5,015 nucleotides of DNA from Dehalococcoidia bacterium (lineage in GTDB: Bacteria; Chloroflexota; Dehalococcoidia; UBA2247), in the NCBI GenBank assembly GCA_021159955.1, contig JAGHDJ010000060.1, positions 1 to 5,015 of the forward strand, given 5' to 3'. Below the pieces are notes generated by a model. That model was given only the letters and a program-made list of their open reading frames with translations. It was not told where the DNA came from and did no database searches. Made by a program: the position numbers and the translations under genes. Shown here one piece after another: positions 1-5,015 of this stretch (the stretch's first letter is position 1; each line of letters begins with the position of its first letter).

Positions 1-1583
1 ATATCACTCCACACCACAGTGTGACCAACATCTTGAAGCAGCACCCACCTGACACCACCACCCTTAACCTTTTTGTCCCATTCCATCATCGCAACCACAA
101 TGTCCTTGCTAACAACAGAACAATTCGTGGGTAAGCCAAAGGCAGAAATAACGTCTCTCTGGCGCCACACAACTTTCTCCGAAAGAATGCCCAGTTTCTG
201 GCTGAGCACAGCCGCTCCCATCATACCGATAGCAACTGCCTCTCCGTGGAGGAAGCGCTTGTATCCGGTCGCCGCTTCCAAACCATGAGCAATGGTATGC
301 CCGTAGTTCAGTATTATGCGCCTGCCCTGCTCTCGTTCATCCTCCGATACCACCCCAGCTTTGAGCCCAACGTTCCACTTTATCACCTCGACAGTCGCCT
401 CTTCATCCAAGCTGATGAGCGCTTTAGTGTGCTTTTTCAAAAAATCGAGGAGAGCCGGATCAAGAATCATAGCGTGCTTTATTACCTCAGCCCACCCGGA
501 GGTAAGTTCTCTCCCTGAGAGGGTGTGTAAGATTTTAACATCAGTAAAAACTAGACTCGGTTGATAAAAAGACCCTATAAGATTCTTCCCCTTAGGATGA
601 TTTACCGCCGTCTTACCGCCAATAGAGGCATCTACCATAGCCACCAGACTGGTGGGAACCTGAACTACAGGCACGCCGCGCAGAAAAGTAGCTGCCACAA
701 AGCCAGCTAAATCACCTATTACACCACCACCCAGCGCTACGATGACATCACCACGCTCCACATGATGTTCCAATAGAAAGTCATAGATTTTTATCGCATT
801 GTCAATGGTCTTGGATTCCTCGCCCGGAGGCAAGTCCACAGAACACACAGTAAAGCCCGCTTCTTCAAGAGATTCTTTCACCTGAACACCGTAGTGAGAG
901 CTCACTATCCTATCACTGACAATACAAGCTTTACCGTCTAATCCGACCTGCCGCATTCTCATACCCAGTTCAGCAAGAATATCCCATCCAACAAAGACAG
1001 GATAACTCCTGCTGGCGGTCTCCACCATACAGGCAAAACCAGCAACTGTCCACTCATAACCCTTCACTACTTCCACACACACCTCATCTATACTCAATTT
1101 ATCGGTACGCACCATATAATCGGCAGTATCATAATACTGCTGACGAGACGCCTTGAGCGATTTAATACGCTGCAGGGGATCATCCGCGGTCAGGAGAGGG
1201 CGAACGGCGTCCGGCTCATTATCATTCTGCTGAAGCAATCGCTGATATATGGTCTCCGGAGTCGTCTCCAAACAAACTACCGCTCCGCTTTTTGCCATAA
1301 GCTTCCGGTTGTCGGGGTTAACAATAATACCACCGCCAGTGGCTACTACCAATTTCTGCCTGTGGCATATTTGCTCCAAAACATCTCTTTCAAATTTTCT
1401 GAAGCGAGGCTCTCCATCCTGTTCAAATATCTGCGGGATATCCTTCCCCGCAGCCTTGACTATCTCATCATCGATATCCACAAAAGCCCAACTCAAATGT
1501 GAAGCGACTGCTCGCCCCACCACAGATTTGCCGCTGTACGAGAAGCCCGTCAGAAATATTATATTTTTCTTCCCGCTCGTCAT
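1..1583 (-). CDS. aroKB: Bifunctional shikimate kinase / 3-dehydroquinate synthase (AroK-AroB fusion), 3' end cut by window edge
   Basis: One uninterrupted frame of 527 visible residues runs from an ATG at 1583 off the left edge. Residues 1-172 are shikimate kinase, which uses ATP to make shikimate 3-phosphate (step 5). It has a P-loop GFSYSGKS (13-20), the D-x-D motif D36/D38, R62 in the GE-x-x-FR motif, GGG at 83-85, lid R128 in RPLL, and R147; these match the ATP- and shikimate-binding residues of the family. From about residue 190 it is 3-dehydroquinate synthase, the NAD- and metal-dependent cyclase that converts DAHP to 3-dehydroquinate (step 2). It has the NAD-binding GGGVIGDLAGF (285-295), PTSLVAMVDASIGGKT (310-325), AEVIKH with E366 and K369, NYGHTIAH with H429 and H433, and HGEA with H446. 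E366, H429 and H446 are the expected metal ligands. The linker is about 15-20 residues. Only a short C-terminal tail should be missing. The gene begins 1 base after the aroC stop. Both domains look intact; the protein should be cytosolic. Confidence 0.95.
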   Translation of the reverse strand, partial: MTSGKKNIIFLTGFSYSGKSVVGRAVASHLSWAFVDIDDEIVKAAGKDIPQIFEQDGEPRFRKFERDVLEQICHRQKLVVATGGGIIVNPDNRKLMAKSGAVVCLETTPETIYQRLLQQNDNEPDAVRPLLTADDPLQRIKSLKASRQQYYDTADYMVRTDKLSIDEVCVEVVKGYEWTVAGFACMVETASRSYPVFVGWDILAELGMRMRQVGLDGKACIVSDRIVSSHYGVQVKESLEEAGFTVCSVDLPPGEESKTIDNAIKIYDFLLEHHVERGDVIVALGGGVIGDLAGFVAATFLRGVPVVQVPTSLVAMVDASIGGKTAVNHPKGKNLIGSFYQPSLVFTDVKILHTLSGRELTSGWAEVIKHAMILDPALLDFLKKHTKALISLDEEATVEVIKWNVGLKAGVVSEDEREQGRRIILNYGHTIAHGLEAATGYKRFLHGEAVAIGMMGAAVLSQKLGILSEKVVWRQRDVISAFGLPTNCSVVSKDIVVAMMEWDKKVKGGGVRWVLLQDVGHTVVWSD

Positions 1584-1584
1584 C

Positions 1585-2748
1585 TTATTCCCTGACAGAT
1601 ATAGAATTGAGATAGTTGCGATAGTTAGACTGAATTTCCTTCAAATGGTCCCCGCCGAACTTATCCAGAAAAGCATCTGCCAATACGATGGACATCATTG
1701 CTTCACCGACAACCCCTGCAGCAGGAACAATACAAACGTCACTGCGCTCAACATGAGCATTCACTTTCTCACCGGTATATAAATCAATGGAAGGTAGGGG
1801 TTCAGTCAACGTGGGAATGGGTTTAACGGCACATCTCACTACCAGAGATTCCCCATTACTTATTCCCCCTTCGACACCACCGGCACGGTTAGTGCTGCGT
1901 TTCCAGAACAAGCCCTCTTTTACACCAGAAGGTTCAATAACATCATGAACCTGAGATCCCTTTGCTACCACCGCAGAGAACCCCATACCAATCTCCACGC
2001 CCTTAACGGCATTGATACTCATCATTGCCTGAGCCAGTATACCATCAAGCTTTCGGTCCCAGTGGACATGACTGCCCAATCCAACAGGCACTCCATCAGC
2101 AATCACTTCAAATATCCCACCAAGGGTATCACCCCCAGCCTTAGCCTCATCAATTGCCTTTATCATCGATTTTTCAACTGTAGAATCGGCACAGCGAACG
2201 GGCGAGGTCTCAACAGATTCCCAGTCTATCTTGATACCATCCGATACCCCCTGTCCACCAATATTCAGAGTATGACTGTGAATCTCAATACCAACTTTCA
2301 ACAAGAAGCTGCGACATACGGCGCCAAGGGCAACACGAGCTGCGGTCTCTCTGGCACTGGCACGTTCCAGAATAGGACGAATATCATCAAAACCATACTT
2401 AATAACCCCTGCCAGATCAGCATGTCCAGGACGGAGAGCGGTTACCAATTCAACATTATCAACGGGAGAAACCGCCATTGCTTCCTTCCAATTCTCCCAA
2501 TCACGATTGGCAATAAGTATAGCGAGGGGACTGCCTATACTGAGTCCGTGGCGAACTCCAGATATGATTTCTGCCCTGTCACGTTCTATCTTCATACGAC
2601 CGCCACGCCCATATCCGCCCTGGCGGCGTTTCATATCATGGGCAATGTATTCTTCATCTATGGGCACGCCGGCAGGCATACCCTCAATGATAGCCACCAG
2701 CCCTTTGCCATGCGACTCTCCTGCAGTGAGAAAACGAAATCTACCCAT
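1585..2748 (-). CDS. aroC: Chorismate synthase
   Basis: A 387-residue protein, full length for the family (about 350-400). It catalyses the last step of the shikimate pathway, trans-1,4 elimination of phosphate from EPSP to give chorismate, and needs reduced FMN. All three family signatures are present: GESHG at 10-14 (with H13), ASARETAARVA at 130-140, and RSDVCIVPAAGVVGEAM at 335-351 (with D337). Also seen are the RRQGGYGRGGRMKIERD stretch (41-57), RPGHAD with H109 (106-111), and the NRAGGVEGGISNG segment (287-299). The ATG at 2748 puts the protein start directly before the conserved FRFLTAGESHG, as is usual, and has a good ribosome binding site. The gene sits 3 bases after the aroE stop and 1 base before the aroK-aroB start, in the middle of a tightly packed aro operon. 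It has no truncation and no missing key residue. Confidence 0.98.
   Translation of the reverse strand: MGRFRFLTAGESHGKGLVAIIEGMPAGVPIDEEYIAHDMKRRQGGYGRGGRMKIERDRAEIISGVRHGLSIGSPLAILIANRDWENWKEAMAVSPVDNVELVTALRPGHADLAGVIKYGFDDIRPILERASARETAARVALGAVCRSFLLKVGIEIHSHTLNIGGQGVSDGIKIDWESVETSPVRCADSTVEKSMIKAIDEAKAGGDTLGGIFEVIADGVPVGLGSHVHWDRKLDGILAQAMMSINAVKGVEIGMGFSAVVAKGSQVHDVIEPSGVKEGLFWKRSTNRAGGVEGGISNGESLVVRCAVKPIPTLTEPLPSIDLYTGEKVNAHVERSDVCIVPAAGVVGEAMMSIVLADAFLDKFGGDHLKEIQSNYRNYLNSISVRE
1589..1593 (-). promoter_or_regulatory. Probable ribosome binding site of the aroK-aroB fusion
   Basis: AGGGA on the minus strand ends 5 bases before the ATG at 1583 and lies inside the last codons of aroC. 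The match to the Shine-Dalgarno consensus is moderate. Because the aroC stop and this start are 1 base apart, translational coupling to aroC is likely. Confidence 0.5.
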
Positions 2749-2751
2749 AAT

Positions 2752-3603
2752 TTACCCCTCCAGTGCCTCTCGTGCAGCCTTAAACATTACATCATCAGGG
2801 GCATTTCGACCAGTCCACAGCTCAAACGCTGCTGCCCCCTGATAAACCAGCATTGTCAATCCTCCCAGAATATCCGCACCAACACTCCTGGCATCCTGCA
2901 TCAAACGCGTTTCAGAAGGAATATATACGACGTCATAGACTAGAGCACCCGCTGGTATCAATTTTATGTCAATAGGAGAGCGCCCCTCACTTGAGCTAGA
3001 CTTCATTCCCACAGGAGTACAATTAACTAATAAATCACAGTCCTGTAAAATACCAGAAAGATTCCCATCAGAAGAAGCCGTTCGCACCTTCACTCCCAAT
3101 GAAGCCAATGCCAAAGCAAGTAACTCAGCACGCCGAATATCCTGCTCTATAAGGGCAAGCGACTTTACACCAGCATCAATAAGGGCAAAGCTCACCGCCC
3201 GAGACACACCACCAGCACCCAGAACTACTGCCACCTTATCCTTCGGCTCAAAATGCCCATCACTGCGCAATGCCCGTAAGAAACCAGACGCATCGGTATT
3301 ATACCCCACAAGTTTATTATCCCGATGAACTATGGTGTTTACCGCGCCAATTCTGGAAGCCAATCCATCCAGCTCATCTATGAACGGGATCACAGCTTCC
3401 TTGTGAGGTACCGTCACATTAGCTCCCAAACTAGAGGGCAGGCGGAGTTTTCCTACCACTTCCGCCAACTTAGGTGATTCTACCTCGCAGAGAGAGTAAC
3501 GAACATTAAGCCCACAATAATCAAACGCCGCCTGCTGAAATGACGGGGAAATGGAATGCCCCAGTGGATAACCTAAAAGTCTAACAGTTTGAATTTCTGA
3601 CAT
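2752..3603 (-). CDS. aroE: Shikimate dehydrogenase
   Basis: A 283-residue protein, typical length for AroE. It reduces 3-dehydroshikimate to shikimate (step 4), classically with NADPH. The N-terminal substrate domain shows GYPLGHSISP (11-20) with the shikimate-binding serines S17 and S19, ANVTVPHKE (61-69) with catalytic K68, AVNT with N89, and YNTD with catalytic D104. The C-terminal Rossmann domain has VLGAGGVSRAV (127-137), VNCTPVGM (193-200), YDVVY (223-227) and GGLTMLVYQGAAAFELW (247-263) with Q255. The position where the family usually has the NADP-phosphate-binding Asn-Arg-Thr motif reads Glu-Gln-Asp (153-155) followed by IRRA, so cofactor preference may differ. The usual His-Asn after the Ser-Pro motif is Gln-Gln (23-24). 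The gene is 23 bases downstream of ruvX and 3 bases upstream of aroC. The identification as AroE is firm; YdiB- or QuiB-like paralogues are less likely given the aro context. Confidence 0.96.
   Translation of the reverse strand: MSEIQTVRLLGYPLGHSISPSFQQAAFDYCGLNVRYSLCEVESPKLAEVVGKLRLPSSLGANVTVPHKEAVIPFIDELDGLASRIGAVNTIVHRDNKLVGYNTDASGFLRALRSDGHFEPKDKVAVVLGAGGVSRAVSFALIDAGVKSLALIEQDIRRAELLALALASLGVKVRTASSDGNLSGILQDCDLLVNCTPVGMKSSSSEGRSPIDIKLIPAGALVYDVVYIPSETRLMQDARSVGADILGGLTMLVYQGAAAFELWTGRNAPDDVMFKAAREALEG
2755..2761 (-). promoter_or_regulatory. Ribosome binding site of aroC
   Basis: GGAGGGG on the minus strand, a strong Shine-Dalgarno match, ends 6 bases before the aroC ATG at 2748; its GGAGG core is 8 bases away. 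It is embedded in the last codons of aroE. It fixes the aroC start and suggests efficient re-initiation after aroE. Confidence 0.8.
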
Positions 3604-3610
3604 GATTCGA

Positions 3611-3614
3611 CTCC
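3611..3614 (-). promoter_or_regulatory. Ribosome binding site of aroE
   Basis: GGAG on the minus strand lies 7 bases before the aroE ATG at 3603, inside the 23-base ruvX-aroE gap. A run of six T precedes it. No stem lies next to the T run, so I do not read it as a terminator. The spacing supports the chosen aroE start. Confidence 0.7.
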
Positions 3615-3626
3615 AAAAAATATCAA

Positions 3627-4070
3627 CTATGTAACATCTGCTACAGAATTACTAAACCGCCTGTGCTCCAGATAGGACTGCAAAATAATTGCTGCTGCCA
3701 TAGCGTCACGATGCTCTTTCTTCTTCTTTCTCTTCATCCCCGATTCCCGCATAGCTCTATCAGCAGCCACAGTGGATAAACGCTCATCCCAACTCTCTAC
3801 CTGAATATCAGAGCGACGGGAGAGATTTTCAATAAATTCCTGAGTCCTCTTTGCCTGTTTCCCCAAATTGCCATCCATAGAACGAGGCAATCCCACCACA
3901 ATACATTCCACATCATATTCACAGGCAAGTTTGAGAATATCATCCTGGACAGCATCAATATCACTCACAGTCAACACAGTTGATGGACTAGCAATAATTC
4001 CCATAGAGTCACTGAGCGCCACCCCTACCCTTTTCTCTCCTACATCTAACCCCATAATGCGCTTATTCAA
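3627..4070 (-). CDS. ruvX: RuvX/YqgF family RuvC-like nuclease (putative Holliday junction resolvase / pre-16S rRNA nuclease)
   Basis: A 147-residue protein, normal for the YqgF family (about 135-150). The RNase H-like fold is shown by GLDVGEKRVGVALSD (7-21) with D9, VVGLPRSMDG (58-67), WDERLST (94-100) with E96, and HRDAMAAAIILQSYLE (120-135) with D122. D9, E96 and D122 are the expected metal-binding triad. A basic stretch KRKKKK (113-118) precedes the last acid, where family members usually have a Lys/Arg-rich loop. E. coli YqgF is linked to 5' maturation of 16S rRNA, and the family was also proposed to be a Holliday junction resolvase; the sequence cannot decide between these. The start is uncertain. 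A TTG at 4070 overlaps the alaS stop by 8 bases and keeps the residues RIM that usually lead into GLDVG. An ATG at 4055 would remove five residues and has no visible ribosome binding site. I prefer the TTG. Confidence 0.93.
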   Translation of the reverse strand: MNKRIMGLDVGEKRVGVALSDSMGIIASPSTVLTVSDIDAVQDDILKLACEYDVECIVVGLPRSMDGNLGKQAKRTQEFIENLSRRSDIQVESWDERLSTVAADRAMRESGMKRKKKKEHRDAMAAAIILQSYLEHRRFSNSVADVT

Positions 4071-5015
4071 GAGCCTTTTTCACCATCTTTCCAGTCATAC
4101 TCAAAGCCTGGTCTATCTTACCTTTGTCTTTACCGCCAGCCTGTCCCAATTCGGGTTTACCACCACCGCCACCACCGGTAACCATAGCTATCTGCTTAAC
4201 CAGTTTGCCAGCGTGAACCCCCTTACTGACTATATCAGGTGTTACCATAGCGATGAAATTAGGTCTACCGTTGAAAATTGCCCCAAGGACAATCACACCA
4301 CTACCCAATTTCCCTTTTAACATATCCCCCATCTCTCTCATAGCATCCATATCAGTGACTGAAACCTTAGCCGAGAGCACCTTGACTCCGCTGGCCATCT
4401 CTACATTATCAATCAAAGACTCCGAGATCTTGCCCGAAAGCTGCCTTTGCAAACCAGCAACGCGCTTGCGCCCGGCATCCAATTCACTGGCGAGAACTAG
4501 AACTTTATCTCTTACCTCTTCCGGAGTTGTCTTCAAATCGCCAGCGATAGACTCCAGAGATAACAGGCGAGTTTTCACAAATTCCAATGCACCACGACCG
4601 GTAACCGCCTCGATACGACGTAAGCCAGAACCGATACTGCCCTCACTCACAATATGGAAGAATCCTATCTCTCCGGTCGAACTCACATGGGTGCCACCAC
4701 ATAATTCAACACTAAACGGAGGCTCTCCTGCACTCACCACTCTGACTTTCTCTCCATATTTTTCTCCGAACAAAGCCGTTGCGCCTTGAGCTACAGCTTC
4801 ATCGTAAGACATTATGTCACATACCACCGTCAGGTTCTGCCTAATTTTATCGTTGACCACATCTTCTACTGCACAAAGCTGTTCTCGATTCACTGTCCCC
4901 AGATGAGAGAAATCAAATCTGAGCCGCTTCGGCATCACTAGAGAACCCCTCTGCTGGACGTGACTGCCCATCACCTGGCGCAAGGCAGCCTGAAGAAGAT
5001 GCGTAGCAGTATGAT
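4063..5015 (-). CDS. alaS: Alanyl-tRNA synthetase, C-terminal part (5' part beyond right edge)
   Basis: 316 residues are visible, open to the right edge; the frame continues upstream of the first in-window start-like codon (TTG at 4983), so this is the 3' part of a longer gene (AlaRS is usually about 850-900 residues). The segment opens inside the editing domain, which hydrolyses mischarged Ser- or Gly-tRNA(Ala). HTATH (1-5) and CGGTH (105-109) supply the zinc-binding His, His, Cys and His of the editing site. RRIEAVTG (132-139) ends this domain. A helical, charged linker follows (about 150-205), likely the coiled coil. The C-terminal DHHA1/C-Ala domain holds the glycine-rich GGGGGGKPELGQAGG (280-294), which is characteristic of AlaRS. 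The missing upstream part should hold the aminoacylation and tRNA-recognition domains. Free-standing AlaX editing proteins are ruled out by the full C-Ala tail. The stop overlaps the ruvX start region. Confidence 0.97.
   Translation of the reverse strand, partial: HTATHLLQAALRQVMGSHVQQRGSLVMPKRLRFDFSHLGTVNREQLCAVEDVVNDKIRQNLTVVCDIMSYDEAVAQGATALFGEKYGEKVRVVSAGEPPFSVELCGGTHVSSTGEIGFFHIVSEGSIGSGLRRIEAVTGRGALEFVKTRLLSLESIAGDLKTTPEEVRDKVLVLASELDAGRKRVAGLQRQLSGKISESLIDNVEMASGVKVLSAKVSVTDMDAMREMGDMLKGKLGSGVIVLGAIFNGRPNFIAMVTPDIVSKGVHAGKLVKQIAMVTGGGGGGKPELGQAGGKDKGKIDQALSMTGKMVKKALE
4080..4084 (-). promoter_or_regulatory. Weak possible ribosome binding site for the TTG start of ruvX
   Basis: GGTGA on the minus strand lies 9 bases upstream of the TTG at 4070, within the final codons of alaS. 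It matches the 3' part of the Shine-Dalgarno sequence but is spaced rather far for that part. It favours the TTG over the ATG at 4055, which is 24 bases away. Coupling to alaS termination may matter more than this site. Confidence 0.3.

Noticed and set aside
73..564. Three short overlapping plus-strand open frames
   Set aside because: All are antisense to the 3-dehydroquinate synthase domain, whose metal and NAD motifs occupy the other strand.
1249..1782. Plus-strand open frame of 177 codons
   Set aside because: It is antisense to the aroK domain and the end of aroC, which carry full family motifs; no domain or signal is recognisable in it.
1945..2943. Long plus-strand open frame of 332 codons
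   Set aside because: It lies antisense across the well-supported aroC and aroE genes, has no recognisable motif, is rich in His, Thr, Ser and Asn as expected for an antisense shadow, and crosses a gene junction.
3615..3620. Run of six T (minus strand) between ruvX and aroE as a possible terminator
   Set aside because: No inverted repeat precedes it, and it directly abuts the aroE ribosome binding site.
3713..3736. Purine-rich run (minus strand) in ruvX as a possible slippage site or sequencing frameshift
   Set aside because: The frame stays open and the encoded Lys/Arg-rich loop is normal for the family, with the catalytic D122 in frame just after it.
4141..4180. Repeated GGT-like triplets (minus strand) as a tandem repeat
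   Set aside because: They encode the conserved glycine-rich motif of the alanyl-tRNA synthetase C-terminal domain, so coding constraint explains them.
4253..4789. Plus-strand open frame of 178 codons
   Set aside because: It is antisense to the alaS editing and C-terminal region; its Ser/Thr/Pro-rich composition is that of a shadow frame.

Overview
The window is a gene-dense bacterial chromosomal segment. All five recognisable genes lie on the minus strand and are transcribed from right to left. In transcription order they are the 3' part of alaS (alanyl-tRNA synthetase, cut by the right edge), ruvX/yqgF (RuvC-like Holliday junction resolvase / pre-16S rRNA nuclease family), aroE (shikimate dehydrogenase), aroC (chorismate synthase), and a fused aroK-aroB gene (shikimate kinase plus 3-dehydroquinate synthase, cut by the left edge just before its end). 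There are no RNA genes, mobile elements, CRISPR arrays or gene-free stretches. The largest gap between genes is 23 bases.

The spacing suggests one polycistronic unit. alaS and ruvX overlap by 8 bases if the TTG start of ruvX is used. ruvX and aroE are 23 bases apart, aroC starts 3 bases after aroE stops, and the fused gene starts 1 base after aroC stops. Shine-Dalgarno-like sequences precede aroE, aroC and the fused gene; the one before ruvX is weak. No internal promoter or terminator is visible.

The aro genes supply four of the seven steps from DAHP synthesis to chorismate: step 2 (AroB domain), step 4 (AroE), step 5 (AroK domain) and step 7 (AroC). DAHP synthase, 3-dehydroquinate dehydratase and EPSP synthase are not in view. 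They may lie beyond the left edge, downstream in the same operon, or elsewhere in the genome. alaS and ruvX are housekeeping genes that often sit together, so the aro cluster appears to be joined onto a translation/DNA-maintenance pair.

The organism is a bacterium of roughly balanced base composition. The style of AroE (Gln-Gln-Ala-Ala after the Ser-Pro motif) and AroC reminds me of Chloroflexota, possibly Dehalococcoidia. This is an impression from memory, not a search result, and confidence is low. I see no undescribed system here. The points most worth a second look are the AroK-AroB fusion, an unusual cofactor-site motif in AroE, and the coupling of aro genes to alaS-ruvX.
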